Below are positions 56,388 through 64,000 of a DNA stretch of 64,000 nucleotides, piece by piece. The notes under the pieces are model-generated. The model was not told where the DNA came from. It ran no database searches and was given only the letters and a program-made list of their open reading frames with translations. Origin of the DNA: Streptomyces sp. TG1A-60 (GTDB taxonomy: Bacteria > Actinomycetota > Actinomycetes > Streptomycetales > Streptomycetaceae); the NCBI RefSeq assembly GCF_037201975.1, contig NZ_CP147520.1, positions 5,642,001 through 5,706,000 on the forward strand, read 5' to 3'. The first letter of the stretch is position 1, and each line of letters begins with the position of its first letter. The position numbers were made by a program, and so were the translations under genes.

Positions 56388-57554
56388 GTGCAGACCCAGA
56401 CCCTCATACAGAACGACATCAGTACGGCCATCGGCACGGACGGTGCGGAGCCGGACGAGCCGGACGCGGAGACCGACGTCATCTCCGCGGTGCCCGCGCA
56501 GAGCCGCGCCGCGCACCACCCCGAGGCGGCGCCGGAGGTCCCGCCCGGACCCGACGAGCCGCCGGCCGCCCTGGTGGAGGCCGTCGAGACGGCCGATGCG
56601 CCCGAGCCCGTGGAACTGCCACGCGGCCGCGCGGACACCAGCGGCCCGTCCTCCGACCTGTTCCGCCAGTACCTGCGCGAGATCGGCCGCATCCCGCTGC
56701 TCACGGCCGCGGAGGAGGTCGAGCTGGCCCGCCGGGTGGAGGCCGGCCTCTTCGCGGAGGCGAAGCTGGGCAGCGCGCCCGACCTCGACACCCGGCTCGC
56801 CCACGACCTGGACAAGCTGGTCGTCATGGGCCGCATGGCCAAGCGCCGCCTCATCGAGGCGAACCTGCGGCTCGTCGTGTCGGTGGCGAAGCGGTACGTG
56901 GGCCGTGGCCTGACCATGCTCGACCTGGTCCAGGAAGGAAATCTGGGCCTCATCCGGGCCGTGGAGAAGTTCGACTACGCCCGCGGCTACAAGTTCTCGA
57001 CGTACGCGACCTGGTGGATCCGCCAGGCCATGTCCCGCGCCCTCGCCGACCAGGCCCGCACGATCCGGGTCCCCGTCCACGTCGTCGAGTTGATCAACCG
57101 GGTCGTCCGCGTCCAGCGCCGCATGCTCCAGGAACGGGGCTACGAGCCCAGCCCGGAGGAGGTCGCCGCCCACCTCGGCCTCGCCCCCGAACGCGTCCGC
57201 GAGGTCCTCCGCCTCGCCCAGGAACCGGTGTCGCTGCACGCCCCGGTGGGCGAGGAGGACGACGTCGCCCTGGGCGACCTCATCGAGGACGGCGACGCGG
57301 CGAGCCCGGTGGAGTCGGCGGCGTTCCTGCTGCTGCGTGAGCACCTGGAAGCGGTCCTCTCCACCCTCGGCGAACGCGAACGCAAGGTCGTCCAACTCCG
57401 CTACGGCCTCGCGGACGGCCGCCCCCGCACCCTGGAGGAGATAGGCCGCATCTTCGGTGTCACCCGTGAACGCATCAGGCAGATCGAGTCCAAGACCCTC
57501 AACAAACTCAGGGACCACGCCTTCGCGGACCAACTGAGGGGTTACCTGGACTGA
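56388..57554 (+). CDS. hrdA: Primary-type sigma-70 factor, HrdA-like
   Basis: The 388-residue protein has a short acidic N-terminus instead of a full region 1.1. It has region 1.2 ([20 protein letters not shown]), region 2 ([17 protein letters not shown], with [19 protein letters not shown]), the -10 helix [17 protein letters not shown], and region 4 ([20 protein letters not shown]) for -35 contact. It is a group 1/2 sigma factor. HrdA is chosen because it follows dnaG and starts VQTQTL as I recall for S. coelicolor hrdA. HrdB would carry a much longer N-terminus. GGAGG precedes GTG 56388 by about 9 bases; the frame stays open upstream without conservation. Confidence 0.85.
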   Translation: MQTQTLIQNDISTAIGTDGAEPDEPDAETDVISAVPAQSRAAHHPEAAPEVPPGPDEPPAALVEAVETADAPEPVELPRGRADTSGPSSDLFRQYLREIGRIPLLTAAEEVELARRVEAGLFAEAKLGSAPDLDTRLAHDLDKLVVMGRMAKRRLIEANLRLVVSVAKRYVGRGLTMLDLVQEGNLGLIRAVEKFDYARGYKFSTYATWWIRQAMSRALADQARTIRVPVHVVELINRVVRVQRRMLQERGYEPSPEEVAAHLGLAPERVREVLRLAQEPVSLHAPVGEEDDVALGDLIEDGDAASPVESAAFLLLREHLEAVLSTLGERERKVVQLRYGLADGRPRTLEEIGRIFGVTRERIRQIESKTLNKLRDHAFADQLRGYLD

Positions 57555-57558
57555 GGCG

Positions 57559-57635
57559 GGGGTGCCGCTGCCGCTGTCGTAGCTGCTGGCAGTCTCGTGC
57601 CGCCGGGGCGGCACGGGTGGGCGCAGCGGCACCCC
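57559..57635. terminator. Nested hairpin terminator between convergent sigma and ABC genes
   Basis: An outer perfect 12-bp stem (57559-57570 with 57624-57635) encloses an inner 8-bp hairpin (57596-57603 with 57608-57615). It fills the gap between the convergent genes. Confidence 0.7.
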
Positions 57636-57651
57636 GGCGTCGGGCAACGGC

Positions 57652-59586
57652 TCAGTCCACCTCGACCGCGGCCTCAGCGAACTGCGCCTTGTACAGCCGC
57701 GCGTAAGCCCCGTCCGCGGCCAGCAACTCCTCGTGCGCGCCCTGTTCGACGATCGCCCCGCTCTCCATCACCAGGATCGTGTCCGCGTCCCGGATCGTCG
57801 ACAGCCGGTGCGCGATCACGAACGACGTACGTCCGTGCGCGAGTTTGGCCATCGCCTTCTGGATCAACACCTCCGTACGCGTGTCGACCGAACTCGTCGC
57901 CTCGTCCAGCACCAGGATCACCGGATCCGACAGGAACGCCCGTGCGATGGTGATGAGCTGCTTCTCACCCGCGCTCACCCCGGTTCCCTCGTCGTCGATC
58001 ACGGTGTCGTACCCGTCGGGCAGCGTCCGGATGAACCGGTCCGCGTGCGCCGCCCGAGCCGCCTCCTCGATCTCCCCGCGCGTGACCTTCCGCGCGGCGG
58101 ACGCCCCGTACGCGATGTTCTCCGCGATGGTGCCCCCGAACAGCCAGGTGTCCTGCAGCACCATCCCGATCCCGTCCCGGAGTTCGTCCCGCGACATGGA
58201 CGCGATGTCGACCCCGTCGAGCTCGATACGCCCGCCCGTGACCTCGTAGAACCGCATCAACAGGTTCACCAGGGTCGTCTTGCCGGCCCCGGTCGGGCCC
58301 ACGATCGCCACGGTGTGCCCCGGCTCGACGACCAGCGACAGGTCCTCGATCAGCGGCTTGCCGGCCTCGTACCGGAAGGACACCCCCTCCAGCGCGACCC
58401 GCCCCCGCAGCTCCTCCGGGCGCACTCCGGGCACCGCGTCGGCCTCCTGCTCCTCCGCGTCGAGCAGTTCGAAGATCCGCTCGGCGGACGCCACACCCGA
58501 CTGCACCAGGTTCGCCATGGACGCCACCTGCGTCAGCGGCATCGAGAACTGCCGCGAGTACTGGATGAAGGCCTGCACGTCACCGATGGACAGGGCACCG
58601 GACGCGACCCGCAGTCCGCCCACCACGGCCACCAGCACATAGTTGATGTTCGACACGAAGAACATCAGCGGCTGCATGATCCCGCTGTTGAACTGGGCCT
58701 TGAACCCGGCCTCGTACAACCGCTCGTTCTCCTCGGCGAACCGCTTCGCCGACTCCTCCTGCCGCCCGAACACCTTCACGAGCGCGTGCCCGGTGTACAT
58801 CTCCTCGACGTGCGCGTTGAGCGTGCCCGTCGTCCGCCACTGCGCGACGAAGTGCGGCTGTGACCGTTTGCCGACACGCGTGGCCACCAGGAACGACACC
58901 GGTACGGTCACCAGCGCGACCAGCGCCAGCAGCGGCGACACCCAGAACATCATCACCAGCACACCGATGATGGTGAGGAGCGAGTTGACGAGCTGGCCCA
59001 TCGACTGCTGGAGCGTCTGGCCGATGTTGTCGATGTCGTTGGTCGCCCGGCTCAGCACCTCACCCCGCTGCCGCTGGTCGAAGTACGACAGCGGCAGCCG
59101 CGACAGCTTCGCCTGGAGTCCTTCGCGCATGTGGTAGAGGGTCCGGTTGATGGCCCGGTTGGAGAGCCGGGTGGCCGCCGCCATCAGCAGCCCGGCGACC
59201 AGGAAGATGCCGAGGGCAACCAGCAGAACGCCGGCGACGGCCTCGAAGTCGATGCCCTCGCCGGGCGTGAAGTCCGTGCCGCGCAGCATGTCGGCGACCT
59301 GGCCGTCCCCGCGCTCGCGCAGGGACTCGAGGACCTCGGCCTTCGTGTCGCCCGCCGGCATCTCCCGCCCGACGACCCCCGCGAACACCAGGTCGGTCGC
59401 CCTGCCGAGGATCCACGGCCCCAGCACCGACAGCCCGACGCTGAGCACGGCGCACACGACCATCGCGTACATCGTGAACCGCTCGGGCCGGAACTGTGCG
59501 AGCAGCCGCTTCCCGGACCCCTTGAAGTCCATGGAGTGCTGGTCCGGGGCCCCGGCCCCCGCCATCCGTGCCAACGGCCCGGCCAT
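57652..59586 (-). CDS. ABC exporter half-transporter with canonical ATPase
   Basis: The 644-residue protein has an N-terminal six-segment exporter domain and a C-terminal ATPase. Walker A is GPTGAGKTT near residue 435, the signature is VSAGEKQ, and Walker B VILVLDEATSSVD keeps the catalytic Glu. The ~40 residues before the first membrane segment are a short extension. Its ATG overlaps the stop of the upstream half-transporter as TGATG. The two almost certainly form a heterodimer that exports a drug, lipid or peptide; the substrate is unknown. Confidence 0.93.
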   Translation of the reverse strand: MAGPLARMAGAGAPDQHSMDFKGSGKRLLAQFRPERFTMYAMVVCAVLSVGLSVLGPWILGRATDLVFAGVVGREMPAGDTKAEVLESLRERGDGQVADMLRGTDFTPGEGIDFEAVAGVLLVALGIFLVAGLLMAAATRLSNRAINRTLYHMREGLQAKLSRLPLSYFDQRQRGEVLSRATNDIDNIGQTLQQSMGQLVNSLLTIIGVLVMMFWVSPLLALVALVTVPVSFLVATRVGKRSQPHFVAQWRTTGTLNAHVEEMYTGHALVKVFGRQEESAKRFAEENERLYEAGFKAQFNSGIMQPLMFFVSNINYVLVAVVGGLRVASGALSIGDVQAFIQYSRQFSMPLTQVASMANLVQSGVASAERIFELLDAEEQEADAVPGVRPEELRGRVALEGVSFRYEAGKPLIEDLSLVVEPGHTVAIVGPTGAGKTTLVNLLMRFYEVTGGRIELDGVDIASMSRDELRDGIGMVLQDTWLFGGTIAENIAYGASAARKVTRGEIEEAARAAHADRFIRTLPDGYDTVIDDEGTGVSAGEKQLITIARAFLSDPVILVLDEATSSVDTRTEVLIQKAMAKLAHGRTSFVIAHRLSTIRDADTILVMESGAIVEQGAHEELLAADGAYARLYKAQFAEAAVEVD

Positions 59587-61319
59587 CAGGCTGCCTCCGC
59601 TTCCGTGAGCTGGGAGAGGACGATCTCCCGGTAGGTCTCGTTCTCCGCCATCAGCTCGTGGTGGCGCCCGGTGCCGACGACCCGTCCCTCGTCGAGGACG
59701 ACGATCTGGTCGGCGTCCCGGATGGTCGCCACCCGCTGGGCGACGATCACGACGGTCGCGTCGGCGGTCTCCCGGGCCAGCGCGGCGCGCAGGGCGGCGT
59801 CGGTCGCGTAGTCGAGCGCGGAGAACGAGTCGTCGAACAGATAGATCTCCGGCCGCTGCACCAGCGTCCGCGCGATCGCGAGCCGCTGCCGCTGCCCGCC
59901 CGACACGTTCGTCCCGCCCTGCGCGATGGGGGAGTCCAGCCCGTTCTCCAGCCGGGACACGAAGTCCCCCGCCTGCGCCACCTCCAGGGCGTGCCACAAC
60001 TCCTCGTCGGTGGCGTCCGGATTGCCGTACCGCAGGTTCGTCGCCACGGTCCCCGAGAAGAGATACGGCTTCTGCGGCACCAGCCCGACGGTCCTGGCCA
60101 GCAGCCGCGGATCGAGGGTGCGTACGTCGACGCCGTCCACCAGCACCTCGCCCTCGGTGGCGTCGAACAGCCGGGGGACCAGCCCGAGGAGCGTCGACTT
60201 GCCGCTGCCGGTCGACCCGATGACGGCGGTCGTCTCACCCGGCCGCGCCACGACCTCGATCGACCTGAGCACCGGCTCCTCGGCACCCGGGTAGCGGAAC
60301 CCCGCGCCCCGGACCTCCAGGTACCCGTGCCGCCGCAGCTCGCGCACGGGCTCGGTGGGCGGCACGACACTCGTCCCGGTGTCGAGCACCTCCTGGATGC
60401 GCTCGGCGCACACCTCCGCGCGCGGCATCATCATGAACATGAAGGTGGCCATCATCACCGCCATGACGATCTGCATCAGATAGGCGAGGAACGCGGTGAG
60501 CGCGCCGATCTGCATGCCGCCGCTGTCGATCCGGTGAGCCCCGAACCACACCACCGCGACCGACGAGAGGTTGATGACCGTCATCACGATCGGGAACATC
60601 AGCGCGAGCATCCGCCCGGTCCCCAGGGAGACATCCGTGAGCTCGACGTTCGCCTTCCGGAACCGCTCCATCTCGTAGTCGTCCCGCACGAAGGCCCGGA
60701 TGACCCGGTTGCCGGTGATCTGCTCCCGCAGCACCCGGTTCACGGTGTCCAGCCGCTCCTGCATCGTGCGGAACAGGGGGCGCAACCGGCGCACGATCAG
60801 GCTGACGGAGATCCCGAGCACCGGTACGACGGCGAGCAGCACCCCCGACAACGGCACGTCCAGCCCCAGCGCCAGCACGATGCCGCCGACACACATGATC
60901 GGCGCCGACACCACCAGCGTGAACGTCATGAGCACCAGCATCTGCACCTGCTGCACATCGTTCGTCGTCCGCGTGATCAGCGACGGCGCCCCGAAGTGGC
61001 CGACCTCACGTGCCGAGAACGACTGCACCCGGTCGAACACGGCCGCCCGGATGTCCCGGCCGACCGCCGCCGCCGTACGGGCGCCGTAGTACACGGCCCC
61101 GATGTTGCAGACGACCTGCACCAGCGAGACACCGATCATCAGCGCGCCGAAGGACAGGATGTAACCCGTGTCCCCCTTCACCACGCCCTCGTCGATGATG
61201 TGGGCGTTCAGAGTGGGCAGATAGAGCGTGGCGCACGTCTGCACGAACTGCAGCAGCACCAACAGGACGATCGGTTTCCGGTACGGACGGAGATGACTTC
61301 TCAGCAGTCGTATGAGCAC
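59586..61319 (-). CDS. ABC exporter half-transporter with altered ATPase site
   Basis: The 577-residue partner has six membrane segments and an ATPase with Walker A GSTGSGKST near residue 370 and signature NVSGGQRQR. The Walker B segment reads IYLFDDSFSALD, with Asp where the catalytic Glu is expected. That gives one degenerate site in the heterodimer, as in TM287/288-type exporters. GTG 61319 was chosen because GAGAG precedes it and the conserved LIRLLRSHLRPYRKP starts there. The frame is open further upstream without conservation. Confidence 0.93.
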   Translation of the reverse strand: MLIRLLRSHLRPYRKPIVLLVLLQFVQTCATLYLPTLNAHIIDEGVVKGDTGYILSFGALMIGVSLVQVVCNIGAVYYGARTAAAVGRDIRAAVFDRVQSFSAREVGHFGAPSLITRTTNDVQQVQMLVLMTFTLVVSAPIMCVGGIVLALGLDVPLSGVLLAVVPVLGISVSLIVRRLRPLFRTMQERLDTVNRVLREQITGNRVIRAFVRDDYEMERFRKANVELTDVSLGTGRMLALMFPIVMTVINLSSVAVVWFGAHRIDSGGMQIGALTAFLAYLMQIVMAVMMATFMFMMMPRAEVCAERIQEVLDTGTSVVPPTEPVRELRRHGYLEVRGAGFRYPGAEEPVLRSIEVVARPGETTAVIGSTGSGKSTLLGLVPRLFDATEGEVLVDGVDVRTLDPRLLARTVGLVPQKPYLFSGTVATNLRYGNPDATDEELWHALEVAQAGDFVSRLENGLDSPIAQGGTNVSGGQRQRLAIARTLVQRPEIYLFDDSFSALDYATDAALRAALARETADATVVIVAQRVATIRDADQIVVLDEGRVVGTGRHHELMAENETYREIVLSQLTEAEAA

Positions 61320-61456
61320 GCGGGATCTCTCGGAGTGGAGGACGGGGATGTGGATGCACCACCCCCCATCGTCGGACACTCCACCAGCGTTACCTCAACC
61401 GAATTAACCCGACGGTGAAGATCCGACGCCGGGCCCCCGCGAACCGAGGGGTGCCG

Positions 61457-62911
61457 TCACGCCCGGAACGCCCCCGGATGCGTCTGCTCGCGAACCGAGA
61501 CGTACTGCTGCCGCACCGCCTGCCCCACGGCCAGCTCGCCCCCCGGCTCCAGCACCTGCGCCGCCGCCCCCGGCCACATCGGCGGCGTCCGCGGATCGAG
61601 CGTCCCCTGGGACACGCCCAGCGCCCAGGCGGCCTGCCGCGCCGCCCCCACCGCCGCGTAGTCCGCCGGCTGCGGCACCACCACCTGCACCCCGAAGAGC
61701 GCCGGCGCCGCCGCCTGCACGGCCGGCAGCCCCGCCGCCGCGCCCAGCAGGAAGATCCGCCGTACGTCGACGCCCCGCCCCCGCAGCACGTCCAGCGCGT
61801 CCGCGAGCCCGCACAGCATGCCCTCGAACGCGGCCCGCGCGAAGTGCTCCGGCTTCATCGACTCCCGCCGCAGCCCGGCCACCGTCCCGGCCGTGTGCGG
61901 CAGGTTCGGCGTCCGCTCACCCTCCAGATACGGCAGCATCACCAGCCCGTGCGACCCGGGCGTCGACTTCATCGCAAGGTCGGACAGCCCCTCCAGATCG
62001 GCCACCCCCAGCATCTCGGCGGCCCCGCGCAGCGCCCGTACGGCGTTCAGCGTGGTGACGACCGGCAGATGCATGCCCGTGGCGTCGGCCAGCGAGGTGA
62101 TCATCCCGGTGGAGTCGACGAGCGCCTCGGTGTGCACGGCCATGACCGACCCGGAGGCCCCCAGCGACACCACCGCGTCACCGAGCCCGATGCCGAGTCC
62201 GAACGCGGCGGCCATGGTCTCGCCGGTGCCGGCGGAGATGAGGAGCCCCTCCGGCGTCGTACCGGCCGCGTCCGAGGGCCCGAGCACCTCGGGGAGCATG
62301 ACCTGGTGCCCGAGGGCCATCTCGACGAGGTCCGTCCGGTACTGCCCGGTCGCCGCGTTCCAGTACCCGGTCCCGGACGCCCCGCCCCGGTCGGTGGTCC
62401 GCCGGACCGGCCGCCCCAGCAACTGCCAGACCAGCCAGTCGTGCGCCTGCAGCAGTACGGCGGTCCGCATCGCGGCGTCCGGTTCCGTACGGCTCATCCA
62501 GCGCAGCTTCGTCACCGGCTGAGCGGCCCCCGGCACGCACCCCACGGCCTCCGCCCACGCCCCGCGCCCACCGAGCGCGTCGACGAGGTCGGCCGCCGCG
62601 ACCTGGGTCCGCTTGTCGCCGCCGACCATCGCCGGGCGCACGGTGTTGCCCTGGGCGTCCAGCGCGATCAGCCCGTTCTGCTGGGACGACACCCCGATCG
62701 CCTGCACGCCCTCCAGCAGCCCGCCGCCGGCCGCCTCCCCCAGGGAAAGCAGCCAGGCCTGCGGATCGACGTCCGACGGGCGCCCTCCGCTCTCCGCCGG
62801 CTCCAACGGGTGCGGGGCATACCCCTGCCTGAGCACGGCCCCTGTGTCCGAGTCACAGACGACAATGCGCGTAAATTCGGGCGAACTGTCCAGCCCGGCG
62901 ACTATCCCCAT
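61457..62911 (-). CDS. FGGY-family carbohydrate kinase (xylulokinase-like)
   Basis: The 484-residue kinase has the two-domain FGGY fold: GIVAGLDSSPEFTRIVVCD with the phosphate loop at the N-terminus, SSQQNGLIALD near residue 74, GASGSVMAVHTEAL near 245, and a C-terminal GAAAGLPAVQAA near 385. It phosphorylates a sugar or sugar alcohol. Xylulokinase is the closest-looking relative, but no xylose isomerase or transporter is adjacent, so the substrate is left open. It begins at an ATG with no clear ribosome site and is divergent from no obvious regulator. Confidence 0.88.
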   Translation of the reverse strand: MGIVAGLDSSPEFTRIVVCDSDTGAVLRQGYAPHPLEPAESGGRPSDVDPQAWLLSLGEAAGGGLLEGVQAIGVSSQQNGLIALDAQGNTVRPAMVGGDKRTQVAAADLVDALGGRGAWAEAVGCVPGAAQPVTKLRWMSRTEPDAAMRTAVLLQAHDWLVWQLLGRPVRRTTDRGGASGTGYWNAATGQYRTDLVEMALGHQVMLPEVLGPSDAAGTTPEGLLISAGTGETMAAAFGLGIGLGDAVVSLGASGSVMAVHTEALVDSTGMITSLADATGMHLPVVTTLNAVRALRGAAEMLGVADLEGLSDLAMKSTPGSHGLVMLPYLEGERTPNLPHTAGTVAGLRRESMKPEHFARAAFEGMLCGLADALDVLRGRGVDVRRIFLLGAAAGLPAVQAAAPALFGVQVVVPQPADYAAVGAARQAAWALGVSQGTLDPRTPPMWPGAAAQVLEPGGELAVGQAVRQQYVSVREQTHPGAFRA

Positions 62912-62980
62912 GGCGGAAATTCTGCCGCACGGGAAGGGGTGGGGGTGCCGCGCGTCCGCCCGGCCGACGCGATCCGGACC

Positions 62981-63286
62981 TTACGTATTACTGGTACCCC
63001 AGTCGTCTCCGGCCGAGCCGTTCGCGTTGCGCTCGCGCAGAGAGCGGACCCGCCCGGCGACCGAGTCGGGCACGCGGTCCCCGACCTTCTCGCTGACCAC
63101 GTGGTACGCCTTGCCGGCGAACACGCGCCCCTGCTGGGCCGCCGACTCCGCGGTGTTGCGCACCGCGGGGTTCTGCGCGACCTGCTGGGCGGACTTCTTC
63201 AACTGCTCGTAGCGCTCGCGTCCGGCGCGTGTGCCGAGCACGTACCCCAGGGCCAGTCCGGCAAAGAACGTGAGCCGGTAGCGCAT
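62981..63286 (-). CDS. Small membrane-anchored (YtxH-like) protein
   Basis: The 101-residue protein has one N-terminal membrane segment (YRLTFFAGLALGYVLGTRAG) followed by a charged helical region with Gln/Ala-rich repeats. This resembles YtxH/general stress-type proteins, common and uncharacterised in Streptomyces. The ATG at 63286 gives the complete membrane segment. The function is unknown. Confidence 0.75.
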   Translation of the reverse strand: MRYRLTFFAGLALGYVLGTRAGRERYEQLKKSAQQVAQNPAVRNTAESAAQQGRVFAGKAYHVVSEKVGDRVPDSVAGRVRSLRERNANGSAGDDWGTSNT

Positions 63287-63390
63287 GGTGACCACCCTTC
63301 CCTTACGTCTGCGTCGGTCCCTTGCGTTGCCCTGTGAGGGGCGACGGGCGCGGGGGGATACCGATTGGCGGAGCACCCCCCTGCTTGCGC

Positions 63391-63396
63391 TAATGT
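63391..63396 (+). promoter_or_regulatory. Candidate -10 for the tRNA-Asn pair
   Basis: TAATGT lies about 70 bases before the first tRNA. TTGGCG (63365-63370) is a possible -35, but the 20-base spacer is long. Confidence 0.35.
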
Positions 63397-63463
63397 ATGT
63401 GTCGCAGCGAGCACACGCCCCCTGGCGGATACCCAGGTAGGTACGTTCGATGCAACGAGGCAT

Positions 63464-63536
63464 TCCTCCGTAGCTCAATTGGCAGAGCAGCCGGCTGTTA
63501 ACCGGCAGGTTACTGGTTCGAGTCCAGTCGGGGGAG
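63464..63536 (+). tRNA. tRNA-Asn (GTT)
   Basis: The acceptor stem TCCTCCG pairs with CGGGGGA, with one T-G pair, and the discriminator is G. The anticodon is GTT in CTGTTAA. TTCGAGT is the T-loop. CCA is not encoded. Confidence 0.97.
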
Positions 63537-63541
63537 CTCGG

Positions 63542-63614
63542 TCCTCCGTAGCTCAATTGGCAGAGCAGCCGGCTGTTAACCGGCAGGTTACTGGTTCGAG
63601 TCCAGTCGGGGGAG
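63542..63614 (+). tRNA. tRNA-Asn (GTT), second identical copy
   Basis: The sequence is identical to the first copy, 78 bases downstream, with only a five-base gap between them. Both precede one shared terminator and are probably transcribed together. Confidence 0.96.
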
Positions 63615-63625
63615 CAGCCTGAACG

Positions 63626-63648
63626 AGGACCCCGTCGGGGTCCTTTTT
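63626..63648 (+). terminator. Terminator of the tRNA-Asn pair
   Basis: AGGACCCC and GGGGTCCT form a perfect 8-bp stem with loop GTC, followed by a run of Ts. This is the only classical U-tract terminator in the window. Confidence 0.88.
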
Positions 63649-63762
63649 CATGCCCGGGGGAACCGCGCGGGCCGCGCCGAAGTCCGCAAGGTCAAGAAGC
63701 GCAGGCGAAGGCCGACCATCCGAAGCAGGAGATCGTATGAGCGGCTATGCTGCGGCAGACGG

Positions 63763-63780
63763 CGCGCACACATGTGCGCG
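63763..63780. promoter_or_regulatory. Palindrome just upstream of the CAT-anticodon tRNA
   Basis: CGCGCACA and TGTGCGCG surround CA and end 12 bases before the tRNA. TATGCT about 30 bases upstream could be a -10 element. Confidence 0.35.
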
Positions 63781-63791
63781 ACACGCCGTAC

Positions 63792-63865
63792 GGGGCGGTA
63801 GCTCAGCCGGTTAGAGCAGCGGACTCATAATCCGTCGGCCGTGGGTTCGAGTCCCACCCGCCCCA
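63792..63865 (+). tRNA. tRNA with CAT anticodon (elongator Met or Ile2)
   Basis: The 74-base tRNA has acceptor GGGGCGG pairing with CCGCCCC, discriminator A, T8-A9, and anticodon CAT in CTCATAA. It is not the initiator, because the acceptor end is fully paired. Whether it is elongator tRNA-Met or the lysidine-modified tRNA-Ile2 cannot be decided by eye. Confidence 0.9.
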
Positions 63866-64000
63866 CCTGCGCAGGCTTCTGACCTGCGGAAACGTTCATT
63901 TTGTCCTGTCGGATCGTCAACTTTGCCTGAACGGACTGAATCCGCTGCTCGCGAGTTTGGTGCTACGGCGGTCTGCGTCAGCTGATACTTGTCTGACCTG
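63866..64000. other. 3' flank of the CAT-anticodon tRNA
   Basis: This 135-base end is less GC-rich than the rest, with no long open frame on either strand. CCTGCGCAGG directly after the tRNA could be part of a terminator. It could also be the edge of an element integrated at the tRNA, but no integrase sequence is visible. Confidence 0.35.

Noticed and set aside
63464..63614. Assembly duplication of the tRNA-Asn gene
   Set aside because: Both copies are complete, have different flanks and share a downstream terminator. Paired tRNA-Asn genes are plausible in Streptomyces.

Overview
This window is a stretch of Streptomyces-type chromosome. GC is very high with strong third-position GC bias, GTG starts are common, and the gene content is typical of the genus: a SARP/AfsR-type regulator, an SsgA-like protein, an HrdA-like sigma factor, a class F sortase and several leaderless promoters. 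The gene order era – leuA – recO – uppS – zur – znu – glyS – dusB – ppdK – nir – dgt – dnaG – hrdA looks like the conserved core of the genus. I infer this from family knowledge; no search was run.

Layout. 1-9 kb: 3' end of era, a VOC protein, a secreted protein-arginine deiminase, a GH1 beta-glucosidase, an M4 protease with its emfourin-type inhibitor, and leuA behind a leucine leader peptide. 9-16 kb: TerB-like protein, P450 remnant, phosphatase, VanX-like dipeptidase, a 1039-residue SARP regulator and a small conserved protein. 16-23 kb: recO, uppS, zur, znuBCA and glyS. 23-29.5 kb: an accessory-looking patch with a VOC pseudogene and CGNR regulator sharing a palindromic promoter, an SRPBCC protein, dusB, a wrecked debranching-enzyme gene behind an intact relative, and a ROK repressor. 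29.5-41 kb: three hairpins, ppdK, an SDR, the nitrite reductase operon, a TSUP permease, a sortase with its candidate substrate, and an FMN reductase with a SoxR-like promoter. 41-46.6 kb: a membrane-tethered ECF sigma factor, an SsgA-like protein, a permease pair and a GGCT-like gene. 46.8-57.6 kb: nasA, a SanA-like protein, a sirohydrochlorin chelatase-like protein, dgt, a flavin reductase, dnaG and the sigma factor. 57.6-64 kb: a heterodimeric ABC exporter, a FGGY sugar kinase, a small membrane-anchored protein, two tRNA-Asn genes and a CAT-anticodon tRNA.

How the genes work together. Nitrate assimilation is spread over three loci: nasA, the reductase-nirB-nirD operon, and a chelatase able to supply siroheme. 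Each has GlnR-box-like pentamers upstream, and nas and nir share the same layout. Zinc uptake (znuABC plus zur) has two Zur-box-like dyads over the znuA start. The M4 protease and emfourin form an enzyme-inhibitor pair.

A caution for readers: dnaG, ppdK, a GGCT-like gene and a VOC gene are each broken by single-base changes, almost all in homopolymer runs. dnaG is essential, so at least some of these are probably consensus sequencing errors rather than real mutations.
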